DNA of 64,000 nt from Methylobacterium sp. UNC378MF (GTDB lineage Bacteria; Pseudomonadota; Alphaproteobacteria; Rhizobiales; Beijerinckiaceae), in contig NZ_FMWU01000017.1 of NCBI RefSeq assembly GCF_900103195.1, positions 1-64,000 on the forward strand. The letters run 5' to 3'. Below are positions 15,730 to 23,976 of the stretch, in pieces. Position 1 is the stretch's first letter. Every line of letters begins with the position of its first letter. The translations under genes were made by a program, and so were the position numbers. Below the pieces are notes generated by a model. The model was given only the letters and a program-made list of their open reading frames with translations. It ran no database searches and was not told the origin of the DNA.

Positions 15730-16506
15730 ATGGCGCGTATGCTGATCGCCTGCCCAAGCTGCGCGAGCGAATATCGGATCGACGCCAGCAAGGTCGGCAT
15801 GGAGGGCCGTTCGGTCCGCTGTGCCGCCTGCCGCGAGACTTGGTTCATCACGCCCGCCGATGTCCTCGCCGGACACGAGGCCGAACTCGCCGCGCGCGCC
15901 GAGGCCGATCCGCTCGCCGATGCGGCCTGGGAGGAGGCGACCGCGTCGGTACGGATTGCCAGCGACGTCCCCGCTCCGGCGATCCCGCGTCCCGCCCGGC
16001 CCGGGAAGCTTGGCGGAAAGGGCCGCCGTGCGATCCCTGGACTGTCGCCTTCGCTGGCTTTCGGTCTGACGCTTCTGGCGGCTTTTCCCCTTATTTGCCT
16101 CGCCCGCACCAATGTGGTGCGGGCCGTGCCGCAGACCGCGTCCCTGTTCGCGCGCATCGGCTTGCCGGTGAATGTGCGTGGCATCGAGATCCGCGACGTG
16201 GTGGCCTTCGGCAACCCGGCCGAGGATGGCCGTCCCGCGGAACTCGTCGTGGAGGGCGATCTCGTCGGCATTGCCCGCTCGGACACGCCGGTCGCGCCGC
16301 TGAGCGTCGAGATTCGCGATGCCGGCGGCCGGACGATCCGGACATTTTCGGTCGCCCCGCCCCGCTCCGTCCTCGCCTCGTCCGAAAGCGCCCGGTTCCG
16401 CGCAAGCCTGTCGGCGCCCCCATCCGAGGGACGTAGCGTCGTGCTGCGTTTCGCCAGTGCGACCGCTGCCCGGACCGACGGGCGGGTCGCGGCCGCCGAC
16501 CATTGA
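15730..16506 (+). CDS. MJ0042-type zinc-ribbon membrane protein
   Basis: A 258-residue protein. The N-terminal about 40 residues are an MJ0042 zinc ribbon (CPSCASEYRID ... VRCAACRETWF), with two CxxC pairs to bind zinc. A 60-residue acidic linker follows, then one membrane segment at about 105-125 (LAFGLTLLAAFPLICLA). The C-terminal domain (about 140-245) is DUF3426-like, with SVEIRDAGGRTIRTFSV. This combination is common in alphaproteobacteria next to ftsE, and its role is unknown. The start is the ATG at 15730, with an ATG at 15739 equally possible. A small hairpin (TCGGCC/GGCCGA, 15700-15718) precedes it. Confidence 0.85.
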   Translation: MARMLIACPSCASEYRIDASKVGMEGRSVRCAACRETWFITPADVLAGHEAELAARAEADPLADAAWEEATASVRIASDVPAPAIPRPARPGKLGGKGRRAIPGLSPSLAFGLTLLAAFPLICLARTNVVRAVPQTASLFARIGLPVNVRGIEIRDVVAFGNPAEDGRPAELVVEGDLVGIARSDTPVAPLSVEIRDAGGRTIRTFSVAPPRSVLASSESARFRASLSAPPSEGRSVVLRFASATAARTDGRVAAADH

Positions 16507-16636
16507 GGTCGATCCGCCCCCTGAGGCCCGGACGCGTCAGCGCCGCTCCGCGACACCGTTTGGTGCAAGTTGCGCTTGTCCGCCGCCGCTTCGGCGTCGC
16601 GCCGCGGGACGTGCTGGAACGCCGCTCCTGAGGGGA

Positions 16637-17809
16637 TCAGGTGCGGCTGCCATGCGGGTGGGTGGCCACCCGTTCGGACGCCGCCCTCCCGGCGACTCGT
16701 TGCAAAAGGCCGGCGAAGCCGAGGCCGACGCGGATCGCGGCGACCCCAAGCCGGGCGATCCGGATCTGACCGGGCAGCTGGCGCGGCCCGATCGGGCGAT
16801 AGGCCAGTCGCGGGCTGGCGCGCTCCGCTTCCGCAATGGCTTGACCGAGGGGCAGGGCCGCGATCCGCAGCGCCTCCGCGGGCGTGATCCCGATCGCCCG
16901 AGCCCAGGCATCGGTCCGGGCGAGCAGCCCGCGTCCGTGCATCGCGCGAAACCGCCGACGCCAGACGTAGCGCCGCACGACCCGCGGAAAGGTTTCCATC
17001 CGGGCGTCGCAGAGCGCGTCGGGCTCTTCGCAGCGCGAGCGGATCGTGTCGGCGACGCCGCCCGGTGCCCGTCCGGCGAGCCGGGCCGAAATGGTCACGC
17101 AGACGTCGGTGGCATGGCGGACACGCAGCCCATGCTCGAGCAGCCGGGCGATGAAGGCACCGTCCTCTCCGAGCGGGATCTCGGGCATGCCGCCGACTTG
17201 AAGGTAGGCGCTGCGGGTCACCGCCAGGGTCGCGCCGATCGCGGTCCGGTGGCACGGCCAGGGATCGTGCGGATCGGGATCGATCCGCGCCTCCGCCTCG
17301 GTGATCAGGGCGTCATAGAGATCTTCCAGGCGGCCCCGGGCGGGCAGCGATGGCGGCAGCAGTGCCGCCTCCGCCGCGTCGAGTTCGACCCGGCCGGCGA
17401 CCGCATCGGCACCCGCCAGGATCGCCGCGCGGTTGCGGGCCACCCAGTTGGGCGGGACGCGGCTGTCGGCATCGGTGGACAGGATGATCCCCGCATTCCC
17501 CGCATCACCCAGCCATTCCGCGGCAGCATCCATCGCCTTGCGCCGCGCCCAGCCGGCATGGGCGCCGGAAAAATTCTCGACGCGCACCCGGACCGGGATC
17601 GACAGGGTCGGCACCAGCGCGGACACGAGCGCTTCCGTGTTGTCCGTGCAATTATTCAGGAACAGGACGATGCCGAGGCGGTCCGCGTCCACACCCTCCT
17701 GAGCGTCGATGGCCTTCAGACAGGCCACAATCCGCTCCTCTTCGTTCCGCACGGGCACGGCCACGATCGCATCGGGACCCGGGATATCTGACGAAAGGGT
17801 GCTCGACAC
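16637..17809 (-). CDS. Family 2 glycosyltransferase
   Basis: Glycosyltransferase of about 390 residues. AIVAVPVRNEEERIVACLKAI is the GT2 N-terminal motif and ILSTDADSRVPPNWV holds the DxD at about residue 115. GATLAVTRSAYLQVGGMPEIPLGEDGAFIARLLEHG is the acceptor/ED motif. The C-terminal third is helical and basic. I use the GTG at 17809 because GGAG lies ten bases upstream; a TTG three codons earlier is possible. The substrate is unknown. Confidence 0.85.
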   Translation of the reverse strand: MSSTLSSDIPGPDAIVAVPVRNEEERIVACLKAIDAQEGVDADRLGIVLFLNNCTDNTEALVSALVPTLSIPVRVRVENFSGAHAGWARRKAMDAAAEWLGDAGNAGIILSTDADSRVPPNWVARNRAAILAGADAVAGRVELDAAEAALLPPSLPARGRLEDLYDALITEAEARIDPDPHDPWPCHRTAIGATLAVTRSAYLQVGGMPEIPLGEDGAFIARLLEHGLRVRHATDVCVTISARLAGRAPGGVADTIRSRCEEPDALCDARMETFPRVVRRYVWRRRFRAMHGRGLLARTDAWARAIGITPAEALRIAALPLGQAIAEAERASPRLAYRPIGPRQLPGQIRIARLGVAAIRVGLGFAGLLQRVAGRAASERVATHPHGSRT

Positions 17810-17911
17810 CGGTGACAATCTCCGCCGGACCCATCACGCGGGACCGCAACGCGCTTATGCCGAGGCTTCCCTGAACGGGACCGGACAATCTGCTTCGCGG
17901 CGCACCGCCGG

Positions 17912-18319
17912 TCAGAGGGTCTTCTCCACGAGCCCCTCAATCCATTCCGGCTGCGTCTCGCCCACTGATCGGCCGACCTCCGTCGCGCCCTTGTAGGCGA
18001 TCAGCGTGCTCTGCATCCGGACGTTCAGGCGCCTCAGCAGATCCTTCTGGCTGTCAAAGTCGATGTCGAAGATCTGGAGATCCCTGAAGCGCGGCTCGGC
18101 CGAAAGCTTCGCGAGGATCGGCTTCTGCGTTCGGCAGATCGGGCACCAGGGGGCGCTGACCGCGATCAGGATCGGCTTTCCGCTGGTTTGCGCGGCTTCG
18201 AAGGCCGCATCCGTGAACGGCCGCGTCTCGCCAGCCCGCGCTGGCGCAAGTGCGCCGAACGACCCATTCACGGCAGGGGCGAGGACGGCGAGCGCGAGGA
18301 CGTGACGGCGGCTCATCAT
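17912..18319 (-). CDS. Exported thioredoxin-fold protein
   Basis: A 135-residue protein with a signal peptide (MMSRRHVLALAVLAPAVNGSFGALAPARA; the RR suggests Tat as an alternative to Sec) and a thioredoxin domain. The active site is APWCPICRTQKPIL, so the CPIC pair is intact and a reductase/oxidase role is plausible in the periplasm. The conserved cis-Pro region seems replaced by MQSTLIAYKG, in which the usual Pro is Ser or Thr. That is unusual and could alter redox behaviour. It has a strong ribosome binding site (GGGAGGG). Confidence 0.8.
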   Translation of the reverse strand: MMSRRHVLALAVLAPAVNGSFGALAPARAGETRPFTDAAFEAAQTSGKPILIAVSAPWCPICRTQKPILAKLSAEPRFRDLQIFDIDFDSQKDLLRRLNVRMQSTLIAYKGATEVGRSVGETQPEWIEGLVEKTL

Positions 18320-18440
18320 GGCGTGCTTCCCTCCCGAGACCTGCCCGACCGGATCGTGGCGTTTGAGGAATGCTACGCCGCGCGCGCGGACGCGTCCCTG
18401 CGGCCTGAACGGCCGGGAGACCCGAAAGCGCAGCGCCGGA

Positions 18441-18740
18441 TCACGTTATCGAGACGTCGGAGGACCGGTCTTCCTCGGCGAGCGCCGCAACATCGTGCGC
18501 ATCCACAGCGTCGATGGGGCGCCGGATCCTCAGAGCTCGCGTCGGCGCGCCGGCGCGCATCACCAGCACGATGGTCTCCATGTCCGGACAGCCGGGATCC
18601 GCGCAGGCGATCTCGTTGACCGCAAGCGTATCGGCGTCCCCAAGGTTGAGCGCCGAGCGCAGCTCCTGCTTGAGACGCGACGCCACCTCGGCGCGCTCCG
18701 CCGAGCGGGCCCGCCACGCCCTGAGGCTCACGAAAGCCAT
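18441..18740 (-). CDS. Conserved small hypothetical protein
   Basis: A 99-residue protein of a type common in Rhizobiales. The central motif VNEIACADPGCPDMETIVLVMRAG contains a CxxxxC pair next to a Gly-Cys-Pro. The N-terminal part is a basic helix (SLRAWRARSAERAEVASRLKQELRSAL). The function is unknown; the Cys pair could bind metal or redox-cycle. The ribosome binding site is weak. Confidence 0.65.
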   Translation of the reverse strand: MAFVSLRAWRARSAERAEVASRLKQELRSALNLGDADTLAVNEIACADPGCPDMETIVLVMRAGAPTRALRIRRPIDAVDAHDVAALAEEDRSSDVSIT

Positions 18741-18996
18741 GAGCGATGCTCGTTATCCTGCAATGGCAAAGCCAGCACCCGCACGGCAAAGCCGCCCGTC
18801 GACGCCTTTCGGCTGCACGTGTAATAATGTTACGCTTGCTCGAGGCGGTCAAGCAGGTCGGGGCTTGCGCGAAACAACCGTCTTGTTCGGCTGTCTAGCC
18901 TAGGCGGATCTCTGAACGGAGGTCAGCGCGCCTTCGGACTCGACAACGGGGCCAAGGTCCGGTGAGGTGCAACAGGCGCGGGAAGGATGTGAGATC

Positions 18997-19674
18997 TTGC
19001 GACCCTGGCGGGACGGGCCGGAAGACCGGCGGAGTTACCATCACGGCAACCTGAAGGAGGCCCTTCTCGAGGCCGCGCGCCGATTCATTGCCGAGCGCGG
19101 GATCGGCGGCTTCACCTTGGTGGATGCCGCGCGCTTGGTCGGCGTCACACCGGCCGCGCTGTATCGCCATTTCCGTGGGCGTGAGGCGCTGCTGGAAGAA
19201 CTCGCTGGGCGCGGCTTCGCGGAACTCGCCGCACGTCTGGCGCGGGCCCTGACGTCGCGGGGGACGCCGCTGGAGCGGTTCACCCGTATGGGCGAGACCT
19301 ACCTCACCTTCGCCGAGGAGGAGCCGGCCTATTACGCGGCCATCTTCGAGACGCGCGGAACCCCGGCCGGCAGCGAAGATTTCGGTGCCGCGGCCGGCGC
19401 CGCGGAAGCGGTCGCGCGGCCGAGCCCCTTCGACCTGCTGGTCGAAGCACTCCAGGCCACATTCGCGGACGGGTTCGGGGGCGTGGCACCCCGCTTCATC
19501 GCCCTGGAGGTCTGGGCCCTCGCCCACGGCCTCGCGACCCTCTCGGCTGCCGGTCATCTGCCGCGCGGCCCCGGATTTCCCGACAAATACGAGCTGCTGC
19601 GGGCCGGAGTCCTGGCTCTGGTCCACGGAGCGGCCCAGAGGGGCGAGCGCGAGACCGGTCCCGGGCGGGCTTGA
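18997..19674 (+). CDS. TetR/AcrR family regulator
   Basis: Transcription factor of about 225 residues. The N-terminal helix-turn-helix domain is SYHHGNLKEALLEAARRFIAERGIGGFTLVDAARLVGVTPAALYRHFRGREALLEELA. The helical ligand-binding part resembles the WHG (TetR_C_33) type, with YYAAIFE and LAHGLATLSAAGHLP. I chose the TTG at 18997 because GGAAGGA sits nine bases upstream; a GTG at 18967 in frame lacks a well-spaced site. Targets are unknown. The next plus-strand gene, a DUF2852 protein, is 57 bases away. Confidence 0.85.
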   Translation: MRPWRDGPEDRRSYHHGNLKEALLEAARRFIAERGIGGFTLVDAARLVGVTPAALYRHFRGREALLEELAGRGFAELAARLARALTSRGTPLERFTRMGETYLTFAEEEPAYYAAIFETRGTPAGSEDFGAAAGAAEAVARPSPFDLLVEALQATFADGFGGVAPRFIALEVWALAHGLATLSAAGHLPRGPGFPDKYELLRAGVLALVHGAAQRGERETGPGRA

Positions 19675-19701
19675 AAGCCCTTCGCCTCACCCGCATGTTA
19701 A

Positions 19702-19722
19702 CCGCGTTCACATGAACAGCGG
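19702..19722 (+). promoter_or_regulatory. Hairpin overlapping the RBS of the DUF2852 gene
   Basis: CCGC-GTTCA (19702-19710) can pair with TGAAC-GCGG (19713-19722) through a CA loop and one bulged A. The right arm ends in the GG that starts the GGAG ribosome binding site (19721-19724), so folding would hinder initiation at 19732. Confidence 0.4.
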
Positions 19723-19731
19723 AGCACAGCC

Positions 19732-20193
19732 GTGACCTCTCAATCCTCCTCTCCCTGGGCAACCGGCAGGCTCTGCCGGTCCGGCCCGTTCCCCCGTCGT
19801 TCCCTGGAGATCGGCGCGATCGTGGTCGGCTTCATCTATTGGTGGCCGGTGGGCCTTGCGTTGGTGGCCTGGAAGCTCGCCGGCTATCCCGCCTTTTCGG
19901 AGCTGCGCGATGCCGCGCGCCGGACCGTGTCCGAGTTCGAGGGGGCGCGTCCCGCCTCGCGCTTCGCCCGCGCCTTCGAGGCCGCCAGCCGCCGGGACAG
20001 CACCGGCAATGCCGCTTTCGATGCCTATCGTCGGGCCGAGCTGGACCGGCTTGAGGCGCAGCGGCGTGCTCTCGAGGAAGAGAGCCGCGCCTTTTCCGAG
20101 TTCGTGGAAGAGTTGAAGCGCGCTCGGGACCGCGAGCAGTTCGATGCCTTCATGGCCAAGCGCCAGACCGGCGGCGGCGGCCACTCGGTCTGA
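19732..20193 (+). CDS. DUF2852 family membrane protein
   Basis: A 153-residue protein. One membrane segment lies at about 27-50 (IGAIVVGFIYWWPVGLALVAWKLAG). A basic helical cytoplasmic part follows, with the DUF2852-type end FDAYRRAELDRLEAQRRALEEESRAFSEFVEELKRARDREQFDAFM. This end is a likely coiled coil that recurs across alphaproteobacteria. The role is unknown. The start is GTG with GGAG eight bases upstream. The final residues are Gly-rich. Confidence 0.85.
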   Translation: MTSQSSSPWATGRLCRSGPFPRRSLEIGAIVVGFIYWWPVGLALVAWKLAGYPAFSELRDAARRTVSEFEGARPASRFARAFEAASRRDSTGNAAFDAYRRAELDRLEAQRRALEEESRAFSEFVEELKRARDREQFDAFMAKRQTGGGGHSV

Positions 20194-20210
20194 GTGATCG
20201 CAAGTGCAGC

Positions 20211-20232
20211 GTCCGGGCCGATCGGCCCGGAC
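20211..20232. terminator. Bidirectional terminator
   Basis: GTCCGGGCC (20211-20219) pairs perfectly with GGCCCGGAC (20224-20232), leaving a GATC loop. It lies between the convergent DUF2852 and chemotaxis receptor genes. Confidence 0.6.
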
Positions 20233-20276
20233 CCATCAACACACTGCTCTGAAGCCGCCGCGATCGGAACCGGGTT

Positions 20277-21968
20277 TCAGGCCGCGCGGACCATGCCCAG
20301 GAATCGTGCGACTTCGGCATTCAGGTGGTCGGAACGTTCGGAAAGCCGGGAGGCTTCGATCAGGACCTGCCCGGCCGCCGCGCCGGTCTTCTCGGCGGCG
20401 TTCGCGACGCTCACGATATTGCTGGTGACCTCGCCGGTTCCCGCCGCCGCATGGCCGACGTTGCGCACAATCTCGTGGGTCGCTGCGCCCTGTTCCTCCA
20501 CCGCGGCGGCGATTGACGTCGCCACGCCGTCGATCTCGCGGATTCGCGCCGTGATGGCTCCGATCGCTGAGACGGCTTGGTCCGTCGAGGCCTGAACCCG
20601 CGCGATCTGGCCCGAAATCTCGTCGGTTGCCCGGGCAGTCTGTTCGGCCAGTGCCTTGACTTCGGTGGCCACGACCGCGAAGCCGCGACCGGCTGCCCCC
20701 GCCCGGGCCGCCTCGATCGTGGCGTTCAACGCCAGCAGGTTCGTCTGACCCGCGATGGTCGAGATCAATCCGACAACGTCGCCGATCCTGACGACAGCGT
20801 CGCTCAGCTCCTGGACCATAGCGCCGGTCTGATCCGCCTCGTCGACCGCCGCCCGCGCGAGCGTGGCCGAGCCATTGACCTGCCGGCCGATCTCCTGGAC
20901 GGAGGTGCCCAGTTCCTCGGCCGCCGCCGCCACCGTGTTCACGTTGCTGCCCGCCTGCTCGGCGGCGGCCGCGACAGTCGTGGATTGCTCGGCGGTCTTC
21001 GCCGCGGTTTCCGTCATGCTCCGGGCAGTCGCCTGCAGCCCGGTGGCCGACGCCGAGACCTGCGCGATGATTCCGCCCACGGCTTCCGCGAACTGGTCGG
21101 CCATCTGGCGCATACCGTGGCTGCGCTGACGTTCCGCTTCCCTCCGCGCCTCTTCGGCCTCGGCTTCGAGTTGCCGTGTGCGGATCAGGTTGTCCTTGAA
21201 GACCTGCACCGCTGCGGCCATCGCGCCGATCTCGTCGCGGCGATGCCGGAATGGAATGTCCGTCGCCGTGTCGCCCCGCGCGAGTTTGCTCATTGCACCG
21301 GTCATCGCTGCGATTGGGCGCGAGATGTAGACGAGGCCGAAGAGCGCCGCACCGAAAGCCGCAAGTAACGCGAGAGCGGTCCCGATGATTGCGGTGACGG
21401 ATGCGCGATCGACCCTGTTCATTGCAGTATTGGCGTCCTGGGATGCGGCTTTCTCGTCATGCTGCACCAAGCGCGCCAAGGTCGCACGAGCGTTGTCGTA
21501 GAGGGCCACGATCTCGGGTTTGATCAGCAACGCCTTTGCATCCTGCTGCAGACCCGCTTCCATCAGGCGGCGCACCTCACGGTCCGCCCGTTCAAAAGGG
21601 ATCCAGGACTCATCGAAGGCGTCGTAGAGGCTTCGTTCTTCAGGCGTGCTGATCAGCGGCTCATAGGCCCGTCGCGCGTCCAGAAACTGGGCATGCGTTT
21701 TCGCGAGGTTGGCTTCGTTGGCCGCGCGGTGCTCCGGCGTGTCCGACAGGAGGATCAGCCGGTACTGTTTGATCCGCACTTCGGACGCCGCGACCTCGAT
21801 CGCACCGACCTTCTCGAGCGAGGGAACCCAGTCCTTTGCCAGAGCCGTCGTCTTCTCGCCGACGGCCGCGAGTTCACGCAGGGACATGCCGCTCTGAACA
21901 GCTGAGATCAGAGCCAGGCCAAGGAAGATCATGGCCAGTATTGTTTTGAGCGGTATGGATATGCGCAT
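20277..21968 (-). CDS. Methyl-accepting chemotaxis protein
   Basis: Chemoreceptor of about 563 residues. Membrane segment 1 lies at about 10-27. A periplasmic four-helix-bundle sensor (4HB_MCP type) covers about 30-190, and membrane segment 2 about 192-215. A HAMP domain ([17 protein letters not shown]) follows. The cytoplasmic signalling domain has the hairpin tip core [30 protein letters not shown] and flanking helices with methylation-type Glu/Gln pairs. I used the ATG at 21966-21968 because it puts the first membrane helix near the N-terminus. A GTG at 22034 with AGG upstream would add 22 residues. There is no C-terminal CheR-tethering pentapeptide. Confidence 0.92.
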   Translation of the reverse strand: MRISIPLKTILAMIFLGLALISAVQSGMSLRELAAVGEKTTALAKDWVPSLEKVGAIEVAASEVRIKQYRLILLSDTPEHRAANEANLAKTHAQFLDARRAYEPLISTPEERSLYDAFDESWIPFERADREVRRLMEAGLQQDAKALLIKPEIVALYDNARATLARLVQHDEKAASQDANTAMNRVDRASVTAIIGTALALLAAFGAALFGLVYISRPIAAMTGAMSKLARGDTATDIPFRHRRDEIGAMAAAVQVFKDNLIRTRQLEAEAEEARREAERQRSHGMRQMADQFAEAVGGIIAQVSASATGLQATARSMTETAAKTAEQSTTVAAAAEQAGSNVNTVAAAAEELGTSVQEIGRQVNGSATLARAAVDEADQTGAMVQELSDAVVRIGDVVGLISTIAGQTNLLALNATIEAARAGAAGRGFAVVATEVKALAEQTARATDEISGQIARVQASTDQAVSAIGAITARIREIDGVATSIAAAVEEQGAATHEIVRNVGHAAAGTGEVTSNIVSVANAAEKTGAAAGQVLIEASRLSERSDHLNAEVARFLGMVRAA

Positions 21969-22532
21969 GAAACAGGCGGACCAGACGAGAGGACAGGAGG
22001 GGAGCATCACGCAGGGCGATACTTTCTCTCTCACTTATAACCTGGGAATCAACAGGCAAGTCGTGAATGTCATTTCCGGTCAGTTCTGACGCCATATGAT
22101 GCTGCCAGATCATCAATGTATTTAGGTAGGTATATGCCCACGCTACAAATATTGATCGGAATTATAATCCGATTATAACGATAGGCGACCCAACACCGAG
22201 GTTAAAAAACCGCTGTTCGCTCAAAGCGACAAGCCTACGAAAGCGGCGCGTCGCGCGGGGATAGGACAATGCCGACGGCTCCCATCGCCGGCGATCCGAT
22301 CGAACGAGCCGGCGCGGATCTGAAACCGCTCGTCTGTCCTGCGGCGTATCCTGATCCGGACCGGACGCCGCGGATTCAGCCGTGGGAGAACATGTCTTGA
22401 GACATCCGGGTCGCACGCAGCGCGCCTCGTCCTCGTCGCATCCGCGTGGTCCGCCGTGCGGATCACCGAGCCGAGTTGCACCTCGGCTCCGGGTCCGGCA
22501 TTGGTCCTCAACCGCAAGGGGAGGGGTAGGAC
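21969..22532. other. Intergenic region between receptor and upp
   Basis: A 564-base spacer between divergent genes, locally AT-rich at about 22030-22200. Visible elements are an imperfect palindrome around ATTATAAT near 22160 and a small hairpin TCGCT-CAA-AGCGA at 22217-22229. No convincing coding sequence was found, and no promoter could be assigned with confidence. Confidence 0.4.
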
Positions 22533-23168
22533 ATGCCGACGGGTCGGGTCACCGTAGTCGATCACCCGCTCGTGCAGCACAAGCTCACGTATCTGCGGGA
22601 CAAGAACCGGTCGACGAAGGGCTTCCGTCAGATCCTCAACGAGATCGGGATGCTCCTCGCCTACGAGGTGACGCGGGATCTGCCGCTGGAGCCCGTCACG
22701 ATCGAGACTCCGCTCCAGCCGATGCAGGGGCAGCAGATCCAGGGCAAGAAGCTGGTCCTGGCGCCGATCCTGAGGGCGGGGATCGGCTTTCTCGACGGCA
22801 TGCTGTCGCTGGTGCCCTCGGCCCGCGTCGCGCATATCGGTCTCTACCGGGATCCCGACACGCTGGAGGCCGTGGAGTATTACTTTAAGGCCCCCTCCGA
22901 TCTCGCCGACCGGACGGTCCTGGTCCTGGATCCGATGCTGGCCACCGCCAATTCGGCCATCGCGGCCCTCGACCGCCTGAAGGCTCGGGGTGCCTCGGAT
23001 CTGCGGTTCGTGTGCCTGCTGGCGGCTCCGGAGGGCCTTGCCAAGTTCCAGGCCGCCCATCCCGACGTGCCGGTGTGGACTGCGGCCATCGACAGCCACC
23101 TGAACGACCACGGGTACATCGTCCCCGGCCTCGGCGATGCCGGAGACCGGATGTACGGCACCCGCTAG
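22533..23168 (+). CDS. upp: Uracil phosphoribosyltransferase
   Basis: Salvage enzyme making UMP from uracil and PRPP; 211 residues, the normal length. [38 protein letters not shown] is the family N-terminus. [31 protein letters not shown] is the hood/substrate region. [25 protein letters not shown] is the PRPP-binding loop (here DPMLATANS, close to the usual DPMLATGGS), and [17 protein letters not shown] is the uracil-binding C-terminus. The Gly-Gly to Ala-Asn change in the PRPP loop is mild. A GGGAGGGG-like site precedes the ATG. Confidence 0.95.
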   Translation: MPTGRVTVVDHPLVQHKLTYLRDKNRSTKGFRQILNEIGMLLAYEVTRDLPLEPVTIETPLQPMQGQQIQGKKLVLAPILRAGIGFLDGMLSLVPSARVAHIGLYRDPDTLEAVEYYFKAPSDLADRTVLVLDPMLATANSAIAALDRLKARGASDLRFVCLLAAPEGLAKFQAAHPDVPVWTAAIDSHLNDHGYIVPGLGDAGDRMYGTR

Positions 23169-23257
23169 GACCGGGCTTCAGCCCATGGCGCGCCCCGACA
23201 GAGCGGGCAGGCGCCGCTGCAGCTCGCGGGCGAGCGCGATGGCCCCGCCGACCTGCG

Positions 23258-23479
23258 CAAGGCGGGGGCCGGGTCGATTACCACGACTTCCGGCGGGAAC
23301 CGATCGAGGCCGGGGTGCATCCGCGCAAGATGCGTCTCCAGCCCGAACAGGCTCGGGCGTGCGGCCTCGAAGCGGAGGCGGCCGCTCGACACGTGCATGT
23401 CGAGGGCGAGCCCGATGGAGCGCACGTTGCGGATGGTCAGTGCGCCGCTCTCCTCGAACATGAAGGCCATGCAGCGCCC
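23258..23479 (-). pseudogene. KaiC-like gene fragment
   Basis: About 70 codons on the minus strand read MAFMFEESGALTIRNVRSIG, then a leucine/aspartate helix, then RPSLFGLETHLARMH and PPEVVVIDPAPAL. This resembles the middle of a KaiC ATPase domain: the strand before 'fEEs', 'iRNmrSIGldL', 'ArPtlyGlE.HL..mh' and the Walker B strand 'P.vVviDpi..l'. Walker A upstream and the DNA- or partner-facing end downstream are missing. After VVVIDPA the frame no longer resembles the family. It lies against the upp stop and faces a DUF938-like fragment. Confidence 0.6.
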
Positions 23480-23488
23480 CCGCGCCGG

Positions 23489-23842
23489 CGGGCCGCGTCG
23501 ACGATCGAGGCGGCAGGCATGCGCTTGCCGGTCGCCCGCGTCGACGCAATCGTCTGCATCAACATCATCCACTTCGCGCCCTGGGCCGCCACCGAGGGCC
23601 CGATGGCCGGCGCCGGCCGCGTGCTGGCGGAGGAGGGCGTCCCGTTCCTCTATGGTCCGTTCCGCGAGGCCGGGCGATACGATGCGGAGAGCAACGCTGC
23701 CTTCGCAGCGTCACTGCGCGAGCGGCACCCGAACTGGGGCGTGCTGGACCTGGAAGCCGACGCGGCTGAAGCGGCCCGGCACGAGCCCGGCCTGACCGGG
23801 CGCGTCGCCATGCCGGTGAACAATCTGAGCCTGATCTTCTGA
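23489..23842 (+). pseudogene. Truncated DUF938-type methyltransferase fragment
   Basis: About 118 codons match the C-terminal part of DUF938 class I SAM-dependent methyltransferases: VDAIVCINIIHFAPWAATEG, then GRVLAEEGVPFLYGPFREAG, SNAAFAASLRERHPNWGVLDL and the ending MPVNNLSLIF. The glycine-rich SAM-binding N-terminal half is absent. RAASTIEAAG joined to MRLPVARVDA suggests an internal deletion as well. No sensible start codon and ribosome binding site go with it. The most likely reading is a decayed gene. Confidence 0.6.
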
Positions 23843-23976
23843 CGCGCGGTCAGCTGACAAGCCATCTGTCACCGGATTTCGCATCTGCACATTGTATTCA
23901 GGCGCCGGCGTGTTGCACAATCCAGGCGCGGACCTGATGCGGCGACAACAGGCGCACGGGCCGCAGGAGGAAGCCC

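Noticed and set aside
22150-22190. AT-rich imperfect palindrome around ATTATAAT
   Set aside because: One offset base breaks the symmetry and no partner gene function supports an operator; only noted in the gap entry.
23012-23842. 276-codon frame running from inside upp to the DUF938-like end
   Set aside because: Starts out of frame in upp; only the last about 118 codons resemble a family, so it was treated as a fragment.
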